Part shown: piece by piece, positions 33,009 to 44,176 of the stretch
Layout: the number at the start of each line of letters is the position of its first letter
How positions within the stretch are numbered: position 1 is the stretch's first letter
NCBI GenBank assembly: GCA_932521025.1
Contig: OW051471.1
Location: forward strand, 12,710,001 to 12,774,000
DNA from: Oscheius onirici
Lineage: Eukaryota; Nematoda; Chromadorea; Rhabditida; Rhabditidae
Direction of reading: 5' to 3'
Length of the DNA: 64,000 bases
Made by a program: the position numbers and the translations under genes
The notes under the pieces: model-generated
Database searches by the model: none
Seen by the model: only the letters and a program-made list of their open reading frames with translations
What the model was told of the DNA's origin: nothing

Positions 33009-33687
33009 AGCTATTAATGAAGGAAAGGAACTAAGAGATATTGCCAAAACGTATCACTGCATGTTAAGAGTTTTTCGTTTGTCCGCTTTATTTGAAGCAA
33101 AACTTCAAAATGACGAAATGATGTTAAATTATAAAGGGTTTGGAAACTGCTTGGCAATGAAACGCAAACGACCAGGAATGGACGATTATGGTCGTAAGAA
33201 GGTTGTAACCACTCAGGTTGTTTGGTGCTATATACGAGATGAGCAAGAGTGTCAAGGCAGAAATCCACCAGAATACAAAGAATGTATAATGAATCACAAC
33301 CCTACAGATAAATATGACCATCGGTATCTTGGTTTTTTAACAAATATCGAAACATGCGAAAAAGAAGAACAGAAAAAACTTATAGATGAAATATTGGAAC
33401 GATTTGAAAAAGAGTGCGTGCAATCTGCTGAGTGTCTCCCATATTCTCGATTTGCAAAAGAGAACAATATTGAACGACCAGTAGCACGAAAAGGGACTTG
33501 TCCTGCGAAAAAAAATCAAGAATATTTTACCGAAATACTGTATGTATGTAGCTAAAAGAGAAGAATACAAGTCAAAGTTGGACATGAAGTTAATGATAAC
33601 AAATGCGGCTTTTCCGGAGAAGAATACAAGTTATGCGGCACACCGGATGGAAAGCTCCCTGCAATCCCGTGGTTCGTGGAACTATGA
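33009..33687 (+). pseudogene. unidentified Cys-rich ORF interrupted by one in-frame stop
   Basis: An acceptor (CTTTTCAG) opens a frame that runs in phase from 33010 to TAA at 33553, then 43 more codons to TGA at 33685-33687. The stretch after TAA still looks coding (NDNKCGFSGEEYKLCGTPDG, IPWFVEL). Features include NEGKELRDIAKTY near the start, KRKRPGMDDYGRKK, many cysteines and an acidic/basic helical segment (EEQKKLIDEILERFEKEC). Codons are clearly more AT-rich than in neighbouring genes (many ATA, TTA, AAA, GAA). An upstream exon ending near 32956 (WENLEKR) would join in phase. I do not recognise the family. Nonsense mutation, sequencing error and readthrough are all possible. Confidence 0.5.
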
Positions 33688-34053
33688 AAATAAATTATTA
33701 TTATTATTATGTTTCCTTTCATAATGGGGGTCGGGCCCGCTGATAGCGAAAAGGGGGCCGAGTGTGTATCATCAAAGTACCACTACTCCTTCGTTTGTTA
33801 AAGTTTTCCCAAGAAGATACCTTGATTCCACTGTTGCTTCTTTTAAGACGACTTCCTAAAATCAAGCAATTTCTGATAACTCTTGGAAATCCATAGCTCT
33901 TAAATAGTTTTCTGCCTTTTTCTGTTCACAACAAATTTTAGACAAAACATAGTCCAAATTTTCCCCCAAACACCTCACCAAAGATCCTAACCTTTTCCCG
34001 TTCTCTATTGACTCGACCTTCAATTTCATCTCCTCTCCAGAGCTATTCAAAAA
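33688..34053. other. intergenic, upstream of LGIC-3
   Basis: An ATTATTATTATT run at about 33696 and AT-rich sequence; no exon seen. It should contain the LGIC-3 promoter. Confidence 0.4.
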
Positions 34054-36845
34054 ATGCTTCTGCTCTCCGGCCTTCTATTTTGTGTAGTTTGGTCACAATC
34101 ATTCAACGCGACTGGTGATGGAGACATCTTTGAGAATTATCTCTCCACAGCCAACCGACTAATGGACAAGATTCTGAAGAGTTACAAAAAGCAATTGCCA
34201 GCTGCTTACTATGCAGGTTTTTCTCTTCTGCATCCTACTTTAATTGAATTTTTAGCCGAGAACGATCTCCCAGCGCGTCAGTTGTTTGTCAATGCGACTT
34301 TGGTATATTGTAAAGTTGTCGCGGTTGACCAAGCTCAACAGAGTGCTACGATGCTTCTGGATTTTATCTTGGTAGGATCTGTCATTTTATTCTCCCGTCC
34401 GTTGATCAGCAAAAGTTTTTGATAGGTTGTCCACCGTGACAGACTCATTATCGGGGATCTAAGAAACTTTCGCTGCCATTTTAATCGTGTTCTGTAGAAA
34501 AAAGTCTTGTGTTCAAAATCAGTGAAAAGTTGTTTTTCGGGTTAGGCTTTTCTTAGAAAATTTTTCTAAAAAAAGTCACACCGCAACTTTTCTTAGAAAC
34601 AAATGTCTAAGAAAAGTTGCGGTCGAAATTGTTGACCGTTATTTTTTTATATTATTTTTTTCGAAAAGTAGTCATGTGATTACAAACAGGGTACCACAAA
34701 AATATTTTGAAAAAAAAAAATTCGAAAGAAACTCACGTCATAATTTTCGGTAGAAAAAATTTCTAAGAGAAATGACGGTAAACTTTGATCGTGACTTTTC
34801 TTAGAAACTTTTTCTTAAAAAAATCTTTAACCCTAAAATTCGCCTTCCCCGAGAGTGCTCATTGCTGGCACCGACCCTATCGACACTGGCACTGATCCGG
34901 TAGACAAAAATTAGCAATTTAGGTCATCTTGTTAAAAGAATTCTATATGTTTGCAGACTATATTTGCTATAACAGTTGGTCTCTTTACTAATTTTGGAAA
35001 GGCATTTTTAGAAATGGACAGACCCTCGTCTCAAATGGAACCCTTCAGACTTTGGTGGCTTGAAGACGATTCCGATCGCCAGAGAAGCCATTTGGCAACC
35101 GGATGCCATTCCTTTTGACACGTATTTGAAATTTTTATTGGTTACTGTAATTCGGTTTCAGTATTTCGTTCCGGGACATTTTACCAGACGATCAGAAATA
35201 CCTCGACGTCTGGTACAATGGTGATGTCAGCTATTATGAGACGACTGCTATAGAGTTTGTCTGTCAGCTGAAGGCAGGTTAAATTTTTTTTTAATAAAAA
35301 TGAGATTATTTAGCTAAACAAATTTCCCTTTGACACTCAGATCTGTGAACTACAGATGACCTCGTACAGTTTCTCTCAAAATGATCTATTGGTTAGAGGA
35401 TACATCAATGTCAACGACCTGAATGTGGATGCAGTAAGATTTTTTTGCTTTGGAGTTGTTAACGTAAAACTAATGGGGAATGCCCTGATGGGTAATCAGA
35501 CGGCTCGAAACGCAGATTGGCATGTTTTTCAACGCTGGCCTTTAGTCGAACGACTTCTTCAGTTGTCAGAGAAAAAATCATTCTGATCCAAATCCTTTGG
35601 TCCTGAGCCCCGAGTACTCGTCGTCTTCTGGTGACCATATATTTTACGGAGACTGAACAGTGTCAGACAATTTCTAGACAAGTAGACCATAAGAAATCAC
35701 GGATCATTTCGTATTAGGTCTTCTTAATTTTAGAGATTGGTCCATTTTTTTGGTATTACTATACCAGGCACCCAATCCATTCAAATATTTTGGCGCGCCC
35801 AAATTGACTAAATTCGCGTTTTTCACAATTTTTCCAGTATTATTTCATGTTCCAGCTGCTTTTATCGAACTCAGCATCAAAAACTACCCCTAATGTGAGT
35901 GTCCAATCGGAATAAATAGTGAAAAAATCTCGAGAAACTCACGAGGGGTGGAATATGTGAAAGATGTCGCTTTTTTTTCTGAAGTATTTTCAGTATTTCG
36001 GCATCCCGGGGGGTTATAATTGACGCCGAGTTCGATAAACTCATCTAGAACTTGAAAATATCAAAAAGTGGTCCGATTTGAGTCATTGCGCGCATATATT
36101 TGAATGGAGGGGGTGCCTGCTATAGTATTACCCATTTTTCCGCGGCTTCCTCGGGGTCCAGTTGCAAAAATTCTTGTCAGCTCCGGTTGACAGAACTTGT
36201 TGTAACTTACATTTTCCGAAAAAAAAGCACCGGTGAATAAGTTTTCAGGGCAACGGAGAGTGGTCAGTTCTCAACATTTCCGTCGAAGATAGCGTAATGA
36301 TTTCGAGCTACGGAGAGCCATTCTCAGCTCCTATCTTTCTATTCACAATGAAAAGAAGTGCCACCTACTACATTCTGATGATGATCATTCCGTCCTTCAT
36401 TCTCACCTTCCTCTGCGTTTTGGGCCTCTTCTGGGAGATTGCCGACTCTGATTACTTGCAGAATGTGCGTGTTTATAGTCTGGCTCTTTATAAAAAAAAG
36501 TTTCAGTTGAACTTGGGCTACGCCGCAGTCCTGGCCATGCTGTTTGTACTGCAGATGGTGACGCAGGACATGCCAAAAATCAGCAGCTCTAACAAATTGT
36601 GTGGGTGACTCTAAAAAGACAGAAAGATAGGCATTTTAGCCACCTACCTGATAGCCAATTTGGCTATTATCAGCGTCGCGTCGATCGTCGTCATGCTGAT
36701 GGCCAAGTTCAGCAAAATCATGAACATTGACAAGACGAAGGGCCTCGAAAGCATCAAGGACATCTTTCAGAAAAGACCAAATCTCATTTTGATGATGATT
36801 TTCAGTGCTGCTGTGATCACCAACTTTGTCATTCTTGTGGGGTGA
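34054..36845 (+). CDS. divergent Cys-loop ion channel subunit 3
   Basis: Eight exons (34054-34216, 34256-34371, 35012-35121, 35162-35273, 35314-35433, 36249-36464, 36507-36600, 36640-36845), phases consistent, 378 aa. Signal peptide MLLLSGLLFCVVWS. Extracellular motifs are KWTDPRLKWNPSDF and AIWQPDAIPFDT; the Cys loop is C-QLKLNKFPFDTQI-C. TM1 is ATYYILMMIIPSFIL. TM2 starts LQNLNLGYAAVLAM, with Gln where subunits 2 and 4 have Glu. TM3 is NLAIISVASIVVMLM and TM4 is LILMMIFSAAVITNFVILV. The short TM3-TM4 loop and lack of a vicinal Cys pair argue against a classic alpha nicotinic subunit. The intron after exon 4 starts with GC. Introns hold a MITE (35752) and an inverted repeat. Confidence 0.88.
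34540..34830. repeat. inverted repeat in LGIC-3 intron 2
   Basis: Segments built on CTTTTCTTAGAAA and its inverse recur (GCAACTTTTCTTAGAAAC facing GTCTAAGAAAAGTTGC). Probably a worn foldback element. Confidence 0.5.
35752..36132. mobile_element. GGTAATA-family MITE in LGIC-3 intron 5
   Basis: 381 bp with ends GGTATTACTATACCAGGCACC and the inverse GGTGCCTGCTATAGTATTACC. Flanking T-rich CATTTTT could be the target duplication but is offset. Inner arms are AACTCAGCATCAAAAACTACCC and the matching inverse. Confidence 0.75.
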
Positions 36846-36954
36846 TGAATGAATTTTTCGGCCGATCTAACTGGGAGGTCTTTTGTATGTGTTGCCCTAA
36901 GGTTATTGACAGGTATAAATAAGGGTAGTCAGTCCAGAAGCTACTGAGAATATC

Positions 36955-39900
36955 GTAAATATTTGAATAGAGGCACTGCGCCACTTTTCGAATACAAAAA
37001 AATACGCAATTACGTACGTATATTTTTTCGGATTGAAGGAAATTTTTTTTTCGACTTTCCTGGTATTTTTCCCATACAGATATGGATCCAGGCTATTAGT
37101 AAAAGAGTTTAGTTTCTGCGCCCATGCAATAAGGTTGTCTCCTTTTGCTGGCTCCGCTTTCTCTTGGTAGAACTACTCTCCCCCATCAGTTGCCTGGACA
37201 ACCTGGTGGAGGAACATGTCCGACATACTTGGCCTGAGGATTGGGACCTTGAACTGCCGCGGGGCTCAGGACCAAAGCCAGTGAAGTGAAAAGACGAGGA
37301 CAAGGATCGCTATCCATACAGTCTACAGGTCACCTTCTACTACACGCTGGAAAAACCGGCTTTCTCGTACACAACCGATGGCCAACTCAGGTCACATTTC
37401 ACGTCCTCAATGACCGAGTATCGATGCTGGATTTGCGACTAAAACACGGTACAGTACGGGTTGTCCAATGCTATGCTCCTACTTCCACAAGTTCCGATGC
37501 CGACTACGAAGACTTTCTAGCCTCGATCGACACAGCATTACATTTCAAACGAGTACGTCGTGTTCGACTGCCGGGGGAAAGTTTGATCTGTAAAATTGTC
37601 GTCGGAGACTTTAACAGTAAGATCGGTCCTGGAAAGCAAGACGAGAAGCATGTTGGACCGTACGGGATTGGATTACGAAACGAAAGAGGGCAGATGCTAG
37701 CTGATTTCTGTGGTGAGAAGAATCTCTTCGTTATGAACAGCCGATTCCGAAAACGACCCGGTAGAAAGTGGACCTGGATTTCCCCTAATATGGAAACGCG
37801 TAATGAAATCGACTACGTACTTTCATCGTCTCCTGGCCTCTTCACGGACGTCGACGTAATGGGCAGACTGAATTTCATATCTGACCATCGCCTTCTGATG
37901 GGAAAGCTGAAGATTCCGCCCTACAGAAAGCTAGGAAACGCTGCCAAAAGACCACAAATGCGGATGAACAAAGAACTGTTCAAATATGCCATCGAAACGC
38001 ATGCTCAAAGTACTCAAGTTACTGGATACTCTCATCTGAAGCAAACTCTTCTATCTGCCGCCGAAGTATCGTCAGAACCTCTCCCTAGGACTTCTTTTAT
38101 CTCTGAACGAACCAAGGAGCTATTCTCTAAACGACATACACTGATGAATCGACGTGTAACACGCCGTAGTCGAGTAGAGTTCTCAGTCGCGTCTAGAGCC
38201 CTAAGAGAGTCCTTGAAAGAAGATCTACGAACGAAACACTACAATTGTTTACGTGACGTTCTGATACAAGGAAAAAGTTTGCTGAGAGCTCAACGTTCAA
38301 ACCAAGTACAGAGGAACTGCCTTTCTCAGCTGAATAATAGTGCTGGTACAACTGTCAACGATCCCTCCGATGTTCGAGAAGTAGTCCGTTCCTTCTACAA
38401 CACGCTGTACTCTTCACAAAACGCTGCCAGCTTGCCTCTGACTGCTCCCGATCACGATGTCCCTTACATCCTGTCAAGTGAGGTTGAAAAAGCCATGTCA
38501 AAGTTGAAAAGAGGAAAAGCAGCTGGACCAGATCATGTTACGTCTGATATGATTCTTGCGGCTAAAGAATGCATCACTCCACATCTGACTATCATCTTCA
38601 ACGAAATACTTTAAAAAGAGCAACTTCTTGATCAACTAGCCGATACGACGATCTCTCTACTTTACAAGAAAGGAGATCCCTTGATGATCAAGAACTACAG
38701 GCCGATAGCACTCCTCTCCGTCGTCTACAAGCTGTTTACCTCAGCTCTCGGAGAAAGAATGTGGAAGATACTTGATGCCAATCAACCTCCGGAACAGACG
38801 GGTTCAGATAGACATATTCGACCTCAGATAACATCCAAGTACTCGGAGATTTCATGCAAAGAAGCAAGGAGTACAACTTTCCACTGTACATTGGGTTCAT
38901 AAATTATGCAAAAGCTTTTGACACATTCGAAAGAACAGCCCTATGGACGTCACTCTCCGACCAAGGAATACCACTGAAGATTGTAAAAATCTTACGTCTC
39001 ATATACGCTCACTCGGAAGTAGCTGTCAAGGTGATTGAAAAGAAAGTCCCGATCGAGGTCAAGAGAGGTGTCTTACAAGGAGACACAGTCTCACCCGCAC
39101 TTTTCTCGGCTGTGTTGGAAAGTGTTTTTCGAAAAATGAGATGGAAACGCCAAGGAGTGAGCATTGGCGGCCAACGACTCACAAAACTACGATATGCTGA
39201 TGACGCTGTCTTGCTATCTCATTCAGCCCAGGGCCTTCAACATATGATGAGCATGCTATCGTCGGAAAGTGCGAAAGTCGGACTCCAGATCAATGTGGAG
39301 AAGTCTAATGTGATGGCGAACAGACAAGTACTACCTATTCTCATCAACGACAAAATGGTTCCGTACTGCGCGGACTTCGTCTTTCTTGGATCGAGGTTGT
39401 CTTTCGATGGTAACGCTTCATTTGAAGTCAACCGCAGAGTCAGAGCAGCTTGGGCCTCCTTCAACAGATTCCATCAAATTTTCACCAGCCCAAGAATCCC
39501 GATCAGATACAAACGCAAGCTGTATACTCAATGTGTTGAACCGGCTCTTCTCTACGCTGGAGAAACGTGGACATTGCGAGAAAAGGAGTTGAACAAGCTT
39601 GTAACTGCACAACGGAAGATGATGAGACGAATGGTGGGAGTTAAGCTCCTACATCGACGAACCAACGAGTGGCTACATGGCGCTGTCAAGTTGCAAGATG
39701 TCAGAGTCAGCTGGATCACAAAGAAATGGAATTGGGCCCGGAAGATTGCTAGTATGGAGGATGGTCGTTGGACAAAAATTGTAAGTGAATGGAGGCCGTG
39801 GAACAGGTACAGAACAGCTGGGAGACCAAGAGCCAGGTGGAAAGACGATATTACGACAAGATGTGGCAAAAACTGGATGGGCGTTGCGGTCAGGTCTCCC

Positions 39901-40070
39901 GAACTCTTTAGAAGAAGTATGATGCGACATATCGGAATGATATGATTATCGTAATAAATGATGAAATGGAAAAATTAAACAATTTCGTCGTCAATACGAA
40001 AAAAATGCGTACGCAATTGCGTATTTTTTGCATTTGAATAGTGGCTCAGTGTCTCTATTCAAATATTTAC
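36955..40070. mobile_element. inverted-repeat element split by a retrotransposon
   Basis: Ends read GTAAATATTTGAATAGAGG at 36955 and the inverse at 40070. Each is followed inward by TGCGCCAC/TGAGCCAC, an AAAAAATACGCAATT segment and GTACG. Between about 37090 and 39960 the space is filled by an RTE-type retrotransposon, so the original element was probably a palindrome of about 220 bp. Confidence 0.65.
37100..39945 (+). pseudogene. RTE-type non-LTR retrotransposon, nearly full length, defective
   Basis: An endonuclease start (LRIGTLNCRG near 37227) is followed by a gap, then the EEP core (VVQCYAPTS, KIVVGDFNSKIG, SDHRLLMGKL), a linker with RGKAAGPDHVTSDMI, and the RT domain (NYRPIALLSVVYK, RGVLQGDTVSPALFS, LRYADDAVLL). 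The C-terminal region (YAGETWTLREKEL, KWNWARKIASMEDGRW) runs to 39945. Disabling changes: a deletion in the N-terminal endonuclease, an in-frame TAA at about 38612, and a deletion with frameshift near 38800 in the RT fingers. The order endonuclease-RT without an RNase H or gag ORF fits the RTE clade. It lies between LGIC-3 and LGIC-4. Confidence 0.88.
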
Positions 40071-40345
40071 CGTATGTAGACCTTTAAAGTTTTGGTTACC
40101 AGACCTATAATAATATGCAAAATGTCAATACATAGTTGGTCAAAATACTCAAAAATTGAGTATTTCTAATTATCAATACTTAGCCCTCACAACGAAAAGT
40201 ACGAAGATCTAATCATCCTCAGTAGGTTCAAGACTAACACAAACAGGTTTTTAAATGAAAACACTGACATTTTAATAGTCAGCATAAGCGATCGTGAACA
40301 AGTACGAAGTACGAAATCGCAGGACAAATTTCATTCTCAAATATG

Positions 40346-42711
40346 TCATGACACAAGTACGGCAAAATTGATCACAGAGGCTATACTGAACAAAACCATG
40401 AGAATCAGGTGAAGTTTCTTGAGCATAATCTCCAAGTAATGGTCTAGTTTGGTCTCTTTCACCGCCTTCAGACGCATCATCTTGCTCTTGCCAATGATCA
40501 TAACCAGAACACTGCTGATGGTGATGATACCCAAATTGACGATTAGATAAATGGCTGAAAGTGGAGTTAAATTGGGCAATTGGGAGGACAAACAAAGCTT
40601 GTCGGTCTCGCTTATTTTCGGCATATCCTGTGTCGCCATTTGAAGGACAAACATCATTGCAAGGATGGCAGCAAAGCCCAGGTTCAGCTAGAGATGGGTT
40701 TTGAGGATTACTGTCCCTGTCCCTGTCCCTGTAACCCTCTGTTTGCCACAACTCACATTCTCCATATAAGACTGTCCCTTGACTTCTTCCCAGAACAATC
40801 CAATCACACAGAGAAGAGTCAAAATGAACGAGGGGACAATCATCAGAACGACATAATAAGTGGTGCTCCTCTTCATTGTAAACTTGAAGATCGGGTTACT
40901 GTAGGGACTACCAAAGCCGCTAACAACTACAGTATTCTCCACTGTAATGTTCAATAGAGTCCATTCACCATTTCCCTGAAAGTTTTCCTAAACGATGGTT
41001 TTCAGACGGGCGAGTTCTTACCGAGTCAAGGAGTCGGGAAGGTTTGGCACTGTTGGGGCCAACTATTCCGAGGACGGGCATCTCGCTGGCTGGAAAGTTG
41101 AGAGAACTCAGTTGCAGATCACAGGTTTGGATGTCGAAGGGGAAATTTCGAAGCTGAAATTGGACTGTACTGTTCAAATGTTTTTTTTTCATAGACCAGT
41201 TCCTCTGTCCCCCTCCCGGTCCCTCTAAAGTCCCCCACCCTCCAAATTTTTGTGCAACATCATTTCCGAACAATGATCTTTTTAGAACTACCCTTGAGCT
41301 CACTTTTGCAAGCCTGGAGTTCCTATTTGTTCAGTCTCTCCCCGTGTTAAAAAGAGCAAACTTGGATTGTAGGCTACAAACTATTCGGGAAAGCCCTCAT
41401 CCGATCTTTTAGAGGTAACTCAAAACCTCCCGGGATTACTGTAGACTACAGTAGTAACTTACACTCATTCTGCAAATAAAGTCAATGACGGCCGTCTTGT
41501 AGAAGCTGACCACGCCGGTGTTGGACACCTAAACTGGCATTTTCAACAAATTTTTTGGAGATTTCTTACACTGAGAAACTGCTGGTTCTCTGGAAGAGTG
41601 TCAGCATAGGACAGGGTGTCATACGGTAAAGCATCAGGCATCCAGACCGTATCTTTGATTCCCAAAGAGATTGCCTTGATTCCATTGTAATCGGAACTAT
41701 TCCACGTGAGACGAGGATCCGTCCAAGTGTAGGAGAAGTCAATTATCATAGATGCACATTGTTTCGATTGGTCCTAAAACGCGACCTGTTTGGGGTACGA
41801 TAACTTTTACTAACAATTTCCAGCACTTTTGTGTACATGAGACTGGCATTGACCTGGAGGGGACGAGAGGGGATATCGTTGGTTTCTGAAAACGGAAGAC
41901 TTGAAAAAGAGCTTTGAATTTCTGGATCCGGGACTTTGAAAGTCACTCTAGTTTATCAGAGAGACTTCTTCATAAAACTCTCTCTATATATGTCCCATTT
42001 GGACTGTTATTGGAACCGTAAGGAGTATTTAGTATTCTTAGTGTCCATGTCTTTTGCCAGAATTAGATAGCAAATCACCATCGAACTTGGAGTTTTGACA
42101 GATTTTCGCTTCTGCGGTGATAGTAAGGGCAATTTGAACCAAAGCCGATTGTCCAGTACGAAAAGTTTTTGAATATGGTAAAGAGCAGACAGAAACTTTT
42201 GTTCGTCGCCTACGTCCTCCTTAAAATCTTACTCCTAAACGGCCTCCAAAGCTACTGGAGATGTGCCCTGATTCAATTGAAAAAAAATTGAATTCATCAG
42301 AAAACATATTGAAATCAGGTCTGTTCGACTGAATTTTTATTTATTTCCAGTAAGTTGCCCTATACTCATATATCAATTTCAACGAACTCTAGGCTACGCG
42401 TTCACTTCACTCGCTGAAATTCATATGACCAGACAAATACGCATACATTTCCGAACAGGTGAACAATGGTTCAAAAAGCCGTCTGGATCCCAAAAAGTTC
42501 AAAACTTACCTGAGAGATAAAGAGCCGGGATCTCTTTTCTGTAGTCTTCGAAGAGGTCCTTTACCAACTTTGTCTGGATTGCGAAGTAGTTCTCGAAGAG
42601 ATACTGCTTCTCATTGTCCATTTCTTGAGTAAAAGTAGAAGGACTTTCGACGGCAGCTAACCAAGAGACGAGAAAAGTTGGCAGCAGCATGAAGATCAGC
42701 GTGTTGAACAT
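40346..42711 (-). CDS. divergent Cys-loop ion channel subunit 4
   Basis: Eight exons (42510-42711, 41815-41885, 41570-41773, 41463-41528, 41022-41153, 40757-40975, 40594-40687, 40346-40554), all phases matching, 398 aa. Signal sequence MFNTLIFMLLPTFLVSWLA. Extracellular motifs are TWTDPRLTWNSSDY and DTVWMPDALPYDT; the Cys loop is C-RMSLRNFPFDIQT-C. TM1 is TTYYVVLMIVPSFILTL, TM2 follows MENLNLGFAAILAM, TM3 is NLGIITISSVLVMI, and TM4 is LILMVLFSIASVINFAV. It is closest to subunits 2 and 3 and shares their intron positions. Glu before TM2 suggests cation selectivity by analogy with nicotinic receptors. One short intron contains four CCTGTC units. Confidence 0.88.
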
Positions 42712-42949
42712 TTGACCTTCGGAGTAGTGTGAAATACTAGTCAAACTACCCACACGAAGGTCAACACAGGCAGAAAAGGAGGACAGATATAGCCGCCGGG
42801 CTCAGTAGGGGGGAAGTTTTAGGAGGTGAAATCAGTTTTCTGGTGGACTTTGACGTTTATCGAGGGAGAGAGCAAAGGTTCAGATATTTTTTTGATAATG
42901 TAGTGTGTTCAGACAGATCCAGTCCAGTATACAATATCTCACCCAAATT

Positions 42950-43290
42950 GTAAGCAATTGGTTATTAAGTGATTTCGCCCAAATGCTCCACAAACTCGTC
43001 TCTCCATCTAGACTTTGGTCGTCCTGTCATCCTTTCGCGCTTCCGAGGCCTCCATTCGTTCATAAGTCCATCGTTCGTCTTCCATATTTGCAATTTTCCG
43101 TGCCCAGTTCCATTTTCTCTTGAGAAATTCTTTCCTTATATCGGGTAACTTGACCGTCTCCTTTAGTCGTTCGTTCTTCTGTCTAGCAATATTATCCCTA
43201 CTGTTTTTCTCATCATTTTCTTCTGCGTTGTCTGGAGCTTCGCTATATTCTTTTATCGCGTTTGCCACGTTTCCGAAGCGTACAACAGAC
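42950..43290 (-). pseudogene. RTE-type retrotransposon fragment
   Basis: Minus strand encodes ETVKLPDIRKEFLKRKWNW, ARKIANMEDERW and EASEARKDDRTTKV, matching the C-terminal region of the element at 37100-39945. No RT motifs remain. Confidence 0.7.
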
Positions 43291-43373
43291 ACGGCTCAAT
43301 GCAAACCTTGTAAACTTTTCTTTTTTGACCAAGAGGCATTCGTCTATTGGTGAAAATCTCATAGAACTTGGGT

Positions 43374-43690
43374 AATACTCGAGCTGGCAACCCCTAAGTT
43401 CAAAATTTTGGCGCGTCAACCCCCTGGTGTTCATTTTTTGATGTTTTTACCCATTTTCCACTATTTTTTACTTTCTGGCTATGTTTATCGAATTCTACGC
43501 CTAAAAAAACCTCTAGAACGTGAAAACAGCAGGGAAAAACCTTTGATTTTCGAAGAAAACTCGTGGGAACAATAGTGGGCCAAAATTGCCGTTTTCACTC
43601 AAATTTTGAGCAGTTTTCACTTTCTAGGGGTTGTTTTAGGCGTAGAATTCGACAAACATACTCAGAAAGTGAAAAAAATAGTGGAAAATT
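43374..43690. mobile_element. GGTAATA-family MITE, right end lost
   Basis: Left end GGTAATACTCGAGCTGGCAACC, then GTTTATCGAATTCTACGCC facing GGCGTAGAATTCGACAAAC near 43640. The outer right arm is replaced by A-rich sequence. Confidence 0.6.
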
Positions 43691-44176
43691 TGTAAAAACA
43701 TCAAAACTGAACAAAAAAAAACAAACAAAACTGAACTAGGTTTTTTTCCATTCGTTATGGCGTTTGTGCTGCACAGCCCTATTTATGGGCATTGTTTTGA
43801 TGTGATGAAGCCAACCGTCGATAAAGTCCGCATTGTCGTCAAACTTATTGAGTGAGCCGTTTTCCAAATTTTACTATACTGATTTTTGAGGCATGTTGTT
43901 GACGCAAAACGTCCTGATATGAGGGGCCGAAAAAGGTATCGTAGAGCAAGGTATCCTTATATTGCCGCTCGATTCAAAAACTAAGAAATTTTCATTTCTG
44001 CATTTTTAGGCGTTTGCACTCATTTTTTTTCGATTTTTACGTGTTTTTAATCGATAAAAACTTGCCAATTTTTTACCAATTTTGACGTTCCACCACTTGT
44101 TTTAGACGTAATTTTCGAAGATAAATCGATTAAAAACAAGTTGAAAGCGAAAAAATGAGTATAAAACGAGTAAAAC

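Noticed and set aside
39237-39930. Several minus-strand ORFs within the RTE element
   Set aside because: Shadows of the reverse transcriptase frame.
43780-43855. Possible trypsin C-terminal tail (VMKPTVDKVRIVVKLIE)
   Set aside because: Resembles the NIRKSVDKV tail only over about ten residues and lacks the preceding exon.
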